From the NCBI GenBank assembly GCA_964495085.1, contig CAZBUK010000006.1, positions 8,672-72,671 on the forward strand: DNA of 64,000 nucleotides, given 5' to 3'. The position numbers and the translations under genes were made by a program. Every line of letters starts with the position of its first letter. Position 1 is the first letter of the stretch. The notes beneath the pieces are model-generated. The model had not been told where the DNA came from. It ran no database searches and saw only the letters and a program-made list of their open reading frames with translations. Of the stretch, positions 43,717-52,957 are shown piece by piece. The stretch comes from CAZBUK01 sp964495085 (GTDB taxonomy: Bacteria; Bacteroidota; Ignavibacteria; T3Sed10-11).

Positions 43717-45057
43717 ATGTTCGACAATCTTACATCCAAATTCGACGCAGTAATAAAGAAATTACGCGGCCAGGGAAAAATCTCGGAGGAGAATGTCGCC
43801 GAGACGCTGCGCGATATCAGGCGCGTGCTGCTCGATGCGGATGTCAATTATAAAGTCGCGAAGCAATTCATCGAGGACGTCAAGGTACGTGCGGTCGGTG
43901 CGGAGGTTTTACAGAGCGTCACCCCCGGACAGCAATTCGTCAAGATTCTTAACGACGAACTGATACGCCTCATGGGAGAAACCAACACTCCGATCAGGTT
44001 CGCACCGAATCCCCCTACCGTGATACTAGTCGCCGGATTGCAGGGCTCGGGTAAGACCACATTCTGTGCGAAGCTTTCACACCATCTGAAATCCAAAGGC
44101 CGTTTCCCCCTGCTGGTCGCCGCGGATATTTACCGGCCTGCGGCTATCGATCAGCTCGAGACGCTCGGCAAATCAGCCGGCGTGCCGGTTTATGCAGACC
44201 GCGGGAACGATGCCGTCAACATATCCCGCCAATCGGTCAGGCACGCGCGTGAGAACGCACGCGACGTGGTCATCATCGATACCGCCGGGAGACTGCATGT
44301 CGACGAGAAGATGATGCAGGAAGTGAGCAACATCCGGGATACCGTAGAACCGCATGAGATACTGTTCGTTGTCGACGCGATGACGGGCCAGGACGCCGTC
44401 AATACCGCAAAGGCATTTAACGAGCGATTGGATTTCACCGGAGTCGTGCTGACCAAACTTGACGGCGACACGCGAGGCGGCGCCGCCCTCTCGATCCGCT
44501 CGGTCGTGGAGAAACCGATCAAGTTTGTCGGTGTCGGAGAGCGCATCGAAGCGCTCGAACCATTCCACCCGGAACGGATGGCCTCGCGAATCCTGGGCAT
44601 GGGCGACATCGTGACGCTCGTCGAAAAGGCGCAGGAAACGATCGACGAAGAGAAGGCGAGAACGCTCGAACAAAAACTCCGCAGAGCAGAGTTCACCTTC
44701 GACGATTTCCTCGACCAGCTCCAGCAGATCAAAAAGATGGGACCGCTGAGCGAAGTTCTGGGGATGATTCCGGGAATCAATAAAATGAACCTTGCGAAGG
44801 AAGTAGACGACAGGGAGCTTGTGCGCGTTGAGGCGATCGTTAGCTCGATGACCGCCGAAGAGCGAAGGAAACCAAACATTTTGAACGGGAGCAGGAGACG
44901 CAGAGTTGCAGCCGGCAGCGGCACGACCATTCAGGAGGTGAACCGTCTCCTGAAACAATTCGGCGAGATGCAGAAGATGATGAAGACCTTCGCCAAAGGC
45001 AGAGGCAAAGGGAAGGCAGCAAAACGCATGATGCAGGGTATGCAATTCCCCTTTTGA
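43717..45057 (+). CDS. ffh: Signal recognition particle GTPase Ffh
   Basis: This 446-residue SRP54 protein has an N domain (1 to about 85). The G domain has GLQGSGKTT (about 107-115), DTAGRLHVDEKMMQE, TKLDGDTRGGAALS and GVGERIEALEPFHPERMASRILGMGD. The methionine-rich M domain (about 325-446) binds signal peptides and 4.5S RNA and ends in KRMMQGMQFPF. Ffh targets membrane proteins to FtsY and SecYEG. It heads a conserved operon with rpsP, khpA, rimM, trmD and rplS. Confidence 0.97.
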   Translation: MFDNLTSKFDAVIKKLRGQGKISEENVAETLRDIRRVLLDADVNYKVAKQFIEDVKVRAVGAEVLQSVTPGQQFVKILNDELIRLMGETNTPIRFAPNPPTVILVAGLQGSGKTTFCAKLSHHLKSKGRFPLLVAADIYRPAAIDQLETLGKSAGVPVYADRGNDAVNISRQSVRHARENARDVVIIDTAGRLHVDEKMMQEVSNIRDTVEPHEILFVVDAMTGQDAVNTAKAFNERLDFTGVVLTKLDGDTRGGAALSIRSVVEKPIKFVGVGERIEALEPFHPERMASRILGMGDIVTLVEKAQETIDEEKARTLEQKLRRAEFTFDDFLDQLQQIKKMGPLSEVLGMIPGINKMNLAKEVDDRELVRVEAIVSSMTAEERRKPNILNGSRRRRVAAGSGTTIQEVNRLLKQFGEMQKMMKTFAKGRGKGKAAKRMMQGMQFPF

Positions 45058-45113
45058 CGAAACTGATTTAGATACATACGAATACACATACTCTCAGAAA
45101 CAGGAGGAACACG

Positions 45114-45611
45114 TTGGCAGTACGCTTACGTTTACGAAGAGTCGGAAGGAAAAAGCTTCCGATTTATAAAGTCGTCGCCGCCGATTCGCGATCGCCGCGC
45201 GACGGAAGATTTATCGAGTCGATCGGACAGTACGATCCTCTTCGCAGGACGAATAATGTAGAATTCAAGGAAGAGCGGGTATTGTACTGGCTACGCAACG
45301 GCGCCAAACCGACCGACACGGTGAGAAATCTTCTCCAGAAGGAAGGCATCTGGTTAAGATGGTCGCTGCTCAAACGGGGAAAGGACGAGGGCGAAATAGC
45401 GAAAGAGATCGAAAGATTCTCCTTGGAGAAAGCAGACCGGGAGATAAAAGCCCTCGAAAAGGATAAGAGCAAGAAAAAGGCGAAAGCCGAAGCGGAAAAA
45501 CCTCAAGAAACAGCGTCTGCCGCAGAGACGGCAGTCGGTGAAGAACCGCAAGCCGCTACAGATACGGGCGCAGAGGGAACGGAACCGAAGACGGAGGACA
45601 ACGCCGGATAG
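45114..45611 (+). CDS. rpsP: 30S ribosomal protein S16 with long charged tail
   Basis: The first 80 or so residues are standard bS16 (VRLRLRRVGRKKLPIYKVV, DSRSPRDGRFIESIGQYDPL, LRNGAKPTDTVRNLLQKEGI). About 85 further residues form a helical Lys/Glu segment and then an Ala/Glu/Thr-rich disordered tail, so the protein is 165 residues instead of about 85. Such extensions are common in FCB bacteria. The TTG start follows CAGGAGGAACACG, a strong ribosome-binding site. Confidence 0.95.
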   Translation: MAVRLRLRRVGRKKLPIYKVVAADSRSPRDGRFIESIGQYDPLRRTNNVEFKEERVLYWLRNGAKPTDTVRNLLQKEGIWLRWSLLKRGKDEGEIAKEIERFSLEKADREIKALEKDKSKKKAKAEAEKPQETASAAETAVGEEPQAATDTGAEGTEPKTEDNAG

Positions 45612-45778
45612 AGGTTCGCAATCTCCGGCTCGTACAACTTTTCCCTGGAAATTGTTCATTTCAATCGGGCACACTACCACCGGTTTACGGCTCAGTGGGT
45701 TGCGCGGAAAACCAAACGCTCTGCAGAGACGCGCGCAACGTCACCATCGGTTCACTGGTTAATCAAGGAGGTGTCTCC

Positions 45779-46009
45779 ATGAGGGAATTTGTTGAGTACA
45801 TCGCAAAACACCTTGTCGACAACCCCGATTCCATTTCGCTCGAGATGGAGGAGAAAGATAACAAGGTTATCCTGAGACTCAAGGTAAGTGAGGGAGATGT
45901 GGGGAAAATAATCGGACGAAAAGGAAGAACCGCGCAGGCGATGAGAGTCCTTCTCAGCGCAATAGCCGCAAAAGAAGGTAAACGTGGTATCCTCGAAATT
46001 ATCGACTAG
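45779..46009 (+). CDS. khpA: KH-domain RNA-binding protein KhpA
   Basis: This 76-residue protein is a single KH domain with the GxxG loop in GDVGKIIGRKGRTAQAMR (about 44-61). It is an RNA-binding partner of KhpB in many bacteria and is typically encoded beside rpsP and rimM, as here. The start is set by AAGGAGGTGTCTCC directly before ATG 45779; in-frame upstream codons lack coding character. The 167 bp before it hold no recognised element. Confidence 0.92.
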   Translation: MREFVEYIAKHLVDNPDSISLEMEEKDNKVILRLKVSEGDVGKIIGRKGRTAQAMRVLLSAIAAKEGKRGILEIID

Positions 46010-46011
46010 TT

Positions 46012-46524
46012 GTGACAACAGAAAAATATCGCATTGGCCGTATCACCCGATGTATCGGATTGAAGGGAGAAGTTTCCGTTTTTCCCGAAACTTACGGAGT
46101 GGAACGTTTTCTCGATTTGAAAAAAGTATATATCGGCAGGTCCGAGACTTCCGCCGCCGAATACACAATAACGTCAGCCCGGCTGTGGAGGGCGCAGCCG
46201 ATCCTCAAGTTTGATACCGTCGATTCCCGCAGCGATGCGGAACACCTGATGGGATCTACTCTTTTTGTGGATGAATCGGAACGCATCGAGTTGCCCAACG
46301 GCGTTCACTTCATTCACGATCTCATCGGAACGGAGGTCGTTGACGAACAAGGAGACCGGATCGGGACCATAAGCGATGTATTGCTCATGCCCGCTCATCC
46401 GGTCTATGTGGTACGGACAGAAACCGGCGAATGTATGGTTCCCGCAATCGACGAATTCGTTATACGGAGAGATATCCCGGCCGGTAAGATCGTCATCCGG
46501 CCGATCGAAGGACTCATCGGATAG
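46012..46524 (+). CDS. rimM: 16S rRNA processing protein RimM
   Basis: This 170-residue protein has an N-terminal RimM domain (RIGRITRCIGLKGEVSVFPET) and a C-terminal PRC barrel (about 98-168: HDLIGTEVVDEQGDRIGTISDVL, VPAIDEFVIRRDIPAGKIVI). It assists 30S head maturation, binding S19. The GTG start lies 2 bp after khpA and the gene ends 9 bp before trmD. Confidence 0.94.
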   Translation: MTTEKYRIGRITRCIGLKGEVSVFPETYGVERFLDLKKVYIGRSETSAAEYTITSARLWRAQPILKFDTVDSRSDAEHLMGSTLFVDESERIELPNGVHFIHDLIGTEVVDEQGDRIGTISDVLLMPAHPVYVVRTETGECMVPAIDEFVIRRDIPAGKIVIRPIEGLIG

Positions 46525-46533
46525 AGCCGGCAC

Positions 46534-47223
46534 ATGAGAATAGATATCGTTTCCGGAGTACCTGATATCCTCGCGGGACCGCTGAACGAAAGCATCGTCG
46601 GGAGGGCACAAGAAAGAGGCGCCGTCGGCATTTTCATTCACAATTTGCGCGACTTCACCCGCGATCGCCATAAGACGATCGACGATACCGTTTACGGCGG
46701 AGGGGCCGGGATGGTATTGAAACCCGAGCCGATCTTCGAATGCATCGAACTGCTCAAAGCCGAGCGCGAATACGACGAGATAATTCTAACGTCCCCTGAC
46801 GGCGAGCGGTTTTCCCAACGGACTGCGACAGAACTCTCTCTGAAAGAGAACATCATCATCGTCTGCGGACATTACAAAGGAGTCGACGAGCGCGTCCGCG
46901 AAGCACTTATCACCCGCGAGTTGTCGATCGGAGATTACGTGATTACGGGAGGCGAACTTGCCGCTGCCGTGATAGCGGATGCCGTTATCCGGCTGATTCC
47001 CGGCACGATGAACGACGGTACTTCCGCGATGACGGATACCTTTCAGGATAATCTGCTCGGAGCGCCGGTCTACACCAGGCCGGCAGAGTTCCGCGGTATG
47101 AAAGTACCCGATGTGCTCCTCACGGGAAACCATAAAGAGATCGAAGCCTGGAGGCACCAGCGGAGACTGGAGCGTACAAAACGGAATCGACCGGATTTGC
47201 TTGGGAATGAAGATCATCCGTAG
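46534..47223 (+). CDS. trmD: tRNA (guanine-N1)-methyltransferase
   Basis: This 229-residue SPOUT methyltransferase has the trefoil-knot motifs VYGGGAGMVLKPEP, VCGHYKGVDERVRE and SIGDYVITGGELAAAVIADA, with a C-terminal tRNA-binding helix region ending in RRLERTKRNRPDLL. It methylates G37 of tRNAs to prevent frameshifting. It sits in the usual rimM-trmD-rplS order. Confidence 0.97.
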   Translation: MRIDIVSGVPDILAGPLNESIVGRAQERGAVGIFIHNLRDFTRDRHKTIDDTVYGGGAGMVLKPEPIFECIELLKAEREYDEIILTSPDGERFSQRTATELSLKENIIIVCGHYKGVDERVREALITRELSIGDYVITGGELAAAVIADAVIRLIPGTMNDGTSAMTDTFQDNLLGAPVYTRPAEFRGMKVPDVLLTGNHKEIEAWRHQRRLERTKRNRPDLLGNEDHP

Positions 47224-47367
47224 ATTCGTTCGTATCGGTGTTGAACGGCACTCCAAGAACGGAAAAATTATAACAAACTATGAATAGACTGCGAGAAGCG
47301 AGATCGCCACAGGCACTCGGAATACAGTAGACAAAGCATATTATTTGATCAAAGGAGCTCTCGATCT

Positions 47368-47706
47368 ATGGAAAAAATCCGACTCATCGAAACCACGCAA
47401 ATGAAAAGCGACCTCACCGAATTCAGACCGGGCGATACGGTTAACGTACACGTGCGGGTCATCGAGGGGGATAAAGAACGCATTCAGCAATTCCAGGGCG
47501 TCGTCATCGGCAGAAAAGGAAGCGGACTGAAAGAGACGTTCACCGTCAGAAAGATTTCCGAAGGGGTCGGCGTCGAAAGGATTTTCCCGGTTCACTCTCC
47601 ACGCATCGCTAAGATCGAACGCCTTCGCCAGGGCAATGTCCGGCGGGCGAAGCTTTATTACCTCCGCGCCCTGACGAGCAAGGGAATCAGACAGAAAACA
47701 AGCTGA
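47368..47706 (+). CDS. rplS: 50S ribosomal protein L19
   Basis: This 112-residue bL19 has FRPGDTVNVHVRVIEGDKERIQ, GVVIGRKGSGLKETFTVRKIS and GVGVERIFPVHSPRIAKIE, the complete SH3-like fold. It contacts the 30S subunit at an intersubunit bridge. An AAAGGAG ribosome-binding site lies 10 bases before the ATG. The 144 bp between trmD and rplS contain no recognised leader structure. Confidence 0.97.
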   Translation: MEKIRLIETTQMKSDLTEFRPGDTVNVHVRVIEGDKERIQQFQGVVIGRKGSGLKETFTVRKISEGVGVERIFPVHSPRIAKIERLRQGNVRRAKLYYLRALTSKGIRQKTS

Positions 47707-47719
47707 GCCTGCTTCCGTC

Positions 47720-48538
47720 GTGAATATCGGACTCATACGCGATATCTTCGGCATTCCAATTACCTACGGGCTCGAACACTCGACGATCCCGCATGCATTC
47801 CGCACGCATTTCGCTCCTCTTGCGGAAAATGCACAAAAACTTTCCTCCGGAGAAATCGATATCGGGCTGGTTTCTCCCATCGAATATGCGCGCTCATCGG
47901 AAACCTGGGAAATTCTCCGTGGTATCGGGATTGCCTCTTACGGGTTAACCCGCGCAGCCTGTCTGCATTTCAAGCAAGGGATCAGCCGGATTCAGACGAT
48001 CTCGACCGATCTCGCCTTCCCGACCGAGATGGTGGTTACCCAGATAATCTTCCTCGAAAAGTTCGGATATAAACCCTCGTTCATCCCGCTTCGTCCCGGA
48101 GCGACGCCCGTAGCGTCGGATACCGATGCCGCTCTCCTCGTCGGCGATGCGGCTCTCGACAATCCCGGGAAGGGATGGTCGCTACTCGATCTCGGCGACG
48201 AGTGGAACGACCTCACCGGACTCCCGCTCGTGCATGCAGTCGTCGCCGGACGCAGAGACTCTATTGACCGTGTAGCCGCATCCTCGCTCATCCACTCGTA
48301 TGCATATTTTAACGCAAACCGTGATGAGATTATCGGGAAGGTTTCGGAAAAATCCGGCGTACCGGCCGGACAATTGCAGCAGCAGCTCCACGAAGAAATT
48401 CGATATTCACTCGACGAGGACGATCTCGACGGTATCCGCGAATTGTTCCGGCACTGCTATTACCACTCAATGCTTGAAGACATCCCCGATCTGCATTTCA
48501 GTAAGGTTCTCCCCTCACTGAGCGCTTCGATGAACTGA
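47720..48538 (+). CDS. mqnA: Menaquinone biosynthesis protein MqnA-like (chorismate dehydratase)
   Basis: This 272-residue periplasmic-binding-protein-like enzyme is of the MqnA/MqnD superfamily. It begins NIGLIRDIFGIPITYGLE and has SSGEIDIGLVSPIEYARS and LRPGATPVASDTDAALLVGDAAL, matching MqnA, the chorismate dehydratase that starts the futalosine route to menaquinone. It starts at GTG 14 bp after rplS. No other mqn genes are in the window, so the pathway is inferred from this gene only; MqnD is the main alternative but the GD-A-L pattern favours MqnA. Confidence 0.82.
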   Translation: MNIGLIRDIFGIPITYGLEHSTIPHAFRTHFAPLAENAQKLSSGEIDIGLVSPIEYARSSETWEILRGIGIASYGLTRAACLHFKQGISRIQTISTDLAFPTEMVVTQIIFLEKFGYKPSFIPLRPGATPVASDTDAALLVGDAALDNPGKGWSLLDLGDEWNDLTGLPLVHAVVAGRRDSIDRVAASSLIHSYAYFNANRDEIIGKVSEKSGVPAGQLQQQLHEEIRYSLDEDDLDGIRELFRHCYYHSMLEDIPDLHFSKVLPSLSASMN

Positions 48539-48590
48539 CCGCGCGCACCGGACCGATTGCCGCCCGGAACGCTCCGCCTGCGACCGTATT

Positions 48591-48619
48591 TTGAATTTCA
48601 CTATTTTTTCCAGTACATT
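48591..48619 (+). promoter_or_regulatory. Sigma-70-type promoter of recN
   Basis: -35 TTGAAT (48591-48596), a 17-bp T-rich spacer and -10 TACATT (48614-48619) predict a start near 48626, about 35 nt before recN. I see no LexA-type operator over it. Confidence 0.6.
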
Positions 48620-48660
48620 GTAGTGTTTAATACCTGACACCTCAACGATTACTTTAAGCT

Positions 48661-50376
48661 ATGCTGAAGCGCCTCGAGATAAAAAATTACGCTCTCATCG
48701 AGAGGATCGAGATCGACTTCGAACGCGGGTTAAATATATTGACCGGCGAGACAGGCGCGGGTAAATCGATACTTATAGGCGCCATCGGCATGATAATCGG
48801 CGATCGGGCGGCGGGAGAAAGCATCAGACAGGGGGCAGAAAAGGCGGTAGTCGAAGCAACGTTCACTGTCGAAAAGGACAAGGAACTCCCTGCCCTTCTC
48901 CGGGATAACCAGATTGATTGGGCCGATCCGCTTATCGTCAGACGGGAGATCGCCTCGTCCGGCCAATCCAGATGTTTCATCAACGATACTCCCGCACCGC
49001 TAAAGCTGTTGAAACAAGTCGGCGAACAACTGGTCGACCTGCATGGCCAGCACGAACATCAGTCCCTGCTGCGCGTTCCGCTCCACGGTAAACTTCTGGA
49101 CGAGTTCGGCGGTTTAACCGGCATCGTTTCCGAATATGCCGGTAAATACCGGGTACTCCGCGATCTCATCGATCGCCTCCAATCATTGAGGGACAAAGAG
49201 GAAAGTCTGAAACAGCGGAAGGACATTCTGGCTTTTCAGATACGCGAGATCGACGCCCTCGATCCGCAGCCCGGAGAAGAACAATCCCTGAAGACCGAGC
49301 TTAACATTCTCGAGAATGCCGAGACCATATTTGAGCAGACCCAGCAATTATACGAGTTGCTCTATGAGAGCGAGAAATCGGTTTACGAATCGCTCGTCCT
49401 AGCACGGAACAGACTGGATTCTCTCGCCGATATCGACCCCGCCTTCGAGGTATTCAAGAAAGAATGCGCCGGAGCCGAAGCGAGCGTTCAGGAAATAGCG
49501 CAATTTCTTCAACGATATAATTCGAGAATCGAATTCGACCCCCTCCGGCTCGAAAATCTCCGCAACCGGATCGGCGAGCTTTCGCTGCTCAAAAAGAAAT
49601 ACGGAGGCACCGTCGAAGCGATCATCGAACATCGCAGCGCGATCGGGCAAGAATTCGACCTTGCGGAGAATTTCCAGAAGTCGATCGAAGAACTCCTCGG
49701 ACAGATCGAAACGGAGCGGCAGCTTCTTTCGGCGGTCGCCGAACGACTTTCAGCAAAGCGGCGCGAGACGGCTAAAAAGATTTCCCGGGCGATCGTCAAA
49801 GAGCTGCATGCGCTCGGTATTCCGAATGCGCTCTTCGAAATAAAGATCGAGACGGAACCGGCGGATCGGGCAGAGCTCGATGCCGGAAACGCAATGGTCA
49901 GGCTGGGCCGGGAATACTATCGCGCTTATCCAAACGGTATCGACCGGATCGAATTTCATATTTCGACAAATCTCGGAGAAGCACCGCGGCCTCTTGCGAA
50001 GGTCGCATCAGGCGGAGAGATCTCCCGCATCATGCTCGCGCTCAAGTCGGTCCTCGCGAAAAGCGAACGGCTTCCGCTTCTCATCTTCGATGAGATCGAC
50101 GTCGGCGTCAGCGGGCGCATCGCTCAGTCGGTCGGGAAAAGCCTCAAGAATCTATCATCGTACCATCAGATCCTCGCCATCACCCATCTGGCGCAAATCG
50201 CCGGACTTGCGGACGCCCACTATCTCGTCGAAAAAGAGGAAACCGAACGGAGAACGGTAACCACGGTCCGCGCGTTATCGGATGACGAGCGGGTCCGGGA
50301 GGTTGCGCGTCTGTTGAGCGGAGAGGAGATCACGGAGACGGGATTAGCCGGCGCGCGAGAGTTGATGAAAACGTAA
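48661..50376 (+). CDS. recN: DNA repair protein RecN
   Basis: This 571-residue SMC-like ATPase has Walker A LTGETGAGKSILIGAIG (about 27-43), the signature VASGGEISRIMLALK (about 446-460) and Walker B LPLLIFDEIDVGVSG, separated by a coiled-coil arm (about 160-370). It helps double-strand break repair by holding DNA ends together. It ends in the family-typical EEITETGLAGARELM. It is followed 58 bp later by cysS. Confidence 0.96.
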   Translation: MLKRLEIKNYALIERIEIDFERGLNILTGETGAGKSILIGAIGMIIGDRAAGESIRQGAEKAVVEATFTVEKDKELPALLRDNQIDWADPLIVRREIASSGQSRCFINDTPAPLKLLKQVGEQLVDLHGQHEHQSLLRVPLHGKLLDEFGGLTGIVSEYAGKYRVLRDLIDRLQSLRDKEESLKQRKDILAFQIREIDALDPQPGEEQSLKTELNILENAETIFEQTQQLYELLYESEKSVYESLVLARNRLDSLADIDPAFEVFKKECAGAEASVQEIAQFLQRYNSRIEFDPLRLENLRNRIGELSLLKKKYGGTVEAIIEHRSAIGQEFDLAENFQKSIEELLGQIETERQLLSAVAERLSAKRRETAKKISRAIVKELHALGIPNALFEIKIETEPADRAELDAGNAMVRLGREYYRAYPNGIDRIEFHISTNLGEAPRPLAKVASGGEISRIMLALKSVLAKSERLPLLIFDEIDVGVSGRIAQSVGKSLKNLSSYHQILAITHLAQIAGLADAHYLVEKEETERRTVTTVRALSDDERVREVARLLSGEEITETGLAGARELMKT

Positions 50377-50434
50377 GAGGAAACGGCGGGCAACGAATGC
50401 CGCTGCCCTGCCGCAGCGAAGCTTACTAAACTGA

Positions 50435-51889
50435 ATGACTATGCCGCTTAAAATATACAATACGCTCTCTAAGCAGAAAGAAGAATTTCAACCGATCAAC
50501 GAAGGAAGAGTCGGAATATACGTCTGCGGTCCGACCGTCTACGGTGACTCCCATATCGGCCATGCGAAGAGCTACGTCTCCTTCGACGTGATCGTCCGCT
50601 TCCTTCGGTTTGCCGGTTACTCGGTTACCTACGTCCAGAATATCACCGACGTCGGCCACCTCACGGACGATGCCGACGACGGGGACGATAAAATCCTCGA
50701 ACAGGCAAAACGCGAGCGAATCCAGCCGATGGCGGTTGTGGAACAGTATATGCGCAGTTATTTCGATGACATGGATAAACTGAATATCCTACGTCCGGAC
50801 ATCTCGCCGCGGGCTTCTGGCCATATCGTCGAACAGATCGAGATCATTAAAGCGCTCATTGCCAAGGAGCATGCCTATGAAGCCGATGGTTCGGTTTATT
50901 TCGACGTCAGTTCGTTCAAGGAGTACGGGAAGCTTTCCCGCCGCAGCCTCGATGAGATGATCTCCGGTACCCGCATCGGGTCGAAGACCGGTAAAAAGCA
51001 TCCGGCGGATTTTGCCCTCTGGAAAAAGGCCGGACCCGGACACATCATGCGATGGCAGAGTCCATGGGGAGAAGGATATCCCGGCTGGCACATCGAATGC
51101 TCCGCGATGGCCATGAAATATCTCGGAGAAGAGATCGACATCCATGGCGGCGGGATTGAAAATCAATTCCCGCACCATGAATGCGAGATAGCCCAGAGCG
51201 AATCGGCGACCGGCAGGCGATTTGTGAAATACTGGATGCACAATAATATGGTGACCGTCGACGGCGTGAAGATGGGAAAATCGCTCGGCAACTTCATTAC
51301 GCTCAAGAGCGCGTTCGAGACGGTTCATCCGCTCGTCGTCCGGTTCTTCATTCTGCAGAGTCATTACCGGAGTCCGCTCGATTTCAGCGCCGAAGCGCTG
51401 AACGCTGCGCGCAAAGGATACGAACGCCTCCTGCAGGCGATCGAACAACTCGGGAAACTGCTTGAATCCGACTGCCGGGGTCCGGACGTACCGATCGACG
51501 TAACCGGGTTTCGCGATGCACTGCGATCGGCGATGGAGGATGATTTCAACACTGCGCAGACCGTCGCCACGCTCTTCGATCTCGCGCGCGAAGCGAATCA
51601 TTATATGCACGACGGCAAGGTCTACTCGACGGAGTCGTGGAGCAACGTCGAAACTCTCTTCCGGGACTATGCAGACCGCATCCTCGCCATCGTTCCTGAA
51701 AAGTTCGAGCGTGCACGATCCCGCGACGGCGAACTCGACGCAATGCTCGTCGAACTCCTGATCGACATACGGACGGCCGCCCGCAAGGAAAAGAACTTTG
51801 CCCTTTCGGATCTGATCAGGGACAGACTTAAAGATATGGGGATAGTGCTCGAGGATACCCGCGAGGGTACCTCATGGAAACAGTCCTGA
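50435..51889 (+). CDS. cysS: Cysteinyl-tRNA synthetase
   Basis: This 484-residue class I synthetase has a zinc/HIGH region VCGPTVYGDSHIGHAKSYVSFD (about 30-50), WHIECSAMAMKYLG, the zinc ligand and GGGIENQFPHHECEIAQSE motifs, and KMGKSLGN as the KMSKS loop (about 280). A C-terminal DALR/anticodon helical domain ends in FALSDLIRDRLKDMGIVLEDT. It charges tRNA-Cys. Either of two Met codons six bases apart could be the start. Confidence 0.97.
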   Translation: MTMPLKIYNTLSKQKEEFQPINEGRVGIYVCGPTVYGDSHIGHAKSYVSFDVIVRFLRFAGYSVTYVQNITDVGHLTDDADDGDDKILEQAKRERIQPMAVVEQYMRSYFDDMDKLNILRPDISPRASGHIVEQIEIIKALIAKEHAYEADGSVYFDVSSFKEYGKLSRRSLDEMISGTRIGSKTGKKHPADFALWKKAGPGHIMRWQSPWGEGYPGWHIECSAMAMKYLGEEIDIHGGGIENQFPHHECEIAQSESATGRRFVKYWMHNNMVTVDGVKMGKSLGNFITLKSAFETVHPLVVRFFILQSHYRSPLDFSAEALNAARKGYERLLQAIEQLGKLLESDCRGPDVPIDVTGFRDALRSAMEDDFNTAQTVATLFDLAREANHYMHDGKVYSTESWSNVETLFRDYADRILAIVPEKFERARSRDGELDAMLVELLIDIRTAARKEKNFALSDLIRDRLKDMGIVLEDTREGTSWKQS

Positions 51890-51921
51890 CGGAGAGCGAA
51901 CTGTACATAGGAGTAAAGACA

Positions 51922-52698
51922 GTGAAAAAAATATTTCTTTGGAGCATATTTGCCATTCTGCTAACAGCAAAGTGCGGAGACCTGTTTGCGCAAGGGTCGG
52001 CGGGAGGACGTGCATCGATTCAACCACGGCATATCGTCGACATGCCGACGGCGGGCTTGCTGCCGCGGGGAAGCTTTTCGGTCGACATGGATTTCTTCCA
52101 GCAAGGCGGTTTGATGGTGAGAATGAACGCCGGCATCATGCACATCTTGAGCTTCGGCATCTCCTATGGTGCGAATAATGTCGTCGGATCGGAGAAGGTA
52201 ACCACGAATTCCCTTCCGGGCGTCAACGTGAGGATACGGATCATCGACGAAACCACTATTACTCCCGCCTTCCTGATCGGATTCGACTCGCAGGGGAAAG
52301 AACCGTATATAAAGAGTTTGGAACGTTACACGATTAAATCACCCGGCTTCTACGTCGCTGCGAGCAAGAACTATATCTTTCTCGGTCATCTCAGCGTTCA
52401 TGGAGGCGTCAATTATTCCCTTGAAAAAAACGACGGGTCGGATGGATTGAATGTCTATATAGGAGCCGATAAATCCCTCGGATCCGATATATCGCTGCTG
52501 GTTGAATACAACCTGGGTCTGAACGATAACGGCAACGAGGCAATTGGCCGTGGGCGGGGATATTTGAATACGGGTCTACGATGGTCGTTCGGAAAGGGTT
52601 TTACCCTGGGATTCGACTTAAAGGATGTCATTAAAAATCAGAGGCGTGTTTCTATCGGGAACAGAACAATTAATATCGAATTCGTCAGCTATTTCTGA
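51922..52698 (+). CDS. Outer-membrane beta-barrel protein of unknown family
   Basis: This 258-residue protein has a signal peptide (about 1-24, cut near LFAQG) and then alternating strand-like segments rich in Gly and aromatic residues, ending in a terminal Phe (EFVSYF), the mark of an outer-membrane barrel. The start ARHIVDM-like segment (QPRHIVDMPTAGLLPRGSF) resembles other FCB barrel proteins of unknown role. GTG 51922 is chosen because GGAG precedes it by eight bases and a signal peptide follows. The longer frame begins inside cysS. Confidence 0.7.
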   Translation: MKKIFLWSIFAILLTAKCGDLFAQGSAGGRASIQPRHIVDMPTAGLLPRGSFSVDMDFFQQGGLMVRMNAGIMHILSFGISYGANNVVGSEKVTTNSLPGVNVRIRIIDETTITPAFLIGFDSQGKEPYIKSLERYTIKSPGFYVAASKNYIFLGHLSVHGGVNYSLEKNDGSDGLNVYIGADKSLGSDISLLVEYNLGLNDNGNEAIGRGRGYLNTGLRWSFGKGFTLGFDLKDVIKNQRRVSIGNRTINIEFVSYF

Positions 52699-52877
52699 AG
52701 CGGTGGAACCAGTTCACCGGTGTACCGGATTTGCGGATAGAGAGGGAAAGCCTCATAAATAGACAGATTTCTGAGGCCTGTCCACTATACTGTACAATCT
52801 CCCCCGATACGTCGGATCTAAATACCGATAACTTAAGGAAAAACAGATATATAAAAAGCAGCCAAAAATAGAATCTT

Positions 52878-52893
52878 TGGCATCAAAATTGTG
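52878..52893 (+). promoter_or_regulatory. Possible sigma-54-like promoter upstream of the Tyr/RS-rich lipoprotein
   Basis: TGGCATCAAAATTGTG fits the -24/-12 spacing of sigma-54 promoters, with the same TTGT in place of TTGC as the site upstream of ccmC. It lies 65 bp before the lipoprotein ATG in an AT-rich 259-bp intergenic region. It is weak evidence alone. Confidence 0.2.
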
Positions 52894-52957
52894 TCATATA
52901 TCTCTGTATGAAATTTCCAGGTTACCGAGTCACTCTTTATAAAAAGTGAGGTGTAAG

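Noticed and set aside
44173..45087. Long open frames on the minus strand opposite ffh
   Set aside because: The plus strand encodes a complete, motif-perfect Ffh; the antisense frames show no domain and arise from GC-biased codons.
45695..45778. Extended KhpA N-terminus
   Set aside because: The preceding in-frame residues are not KH-like, and a textbook ribosome-binding site precedes the ATG at 45779.
48591..48660. LexA operator in front of recN
   Set aside because: No CTGT-N8-ACAG or other obvious palindromic SOS box was seen in the promoter region, although lineage-specific boxes cannot be excluded.
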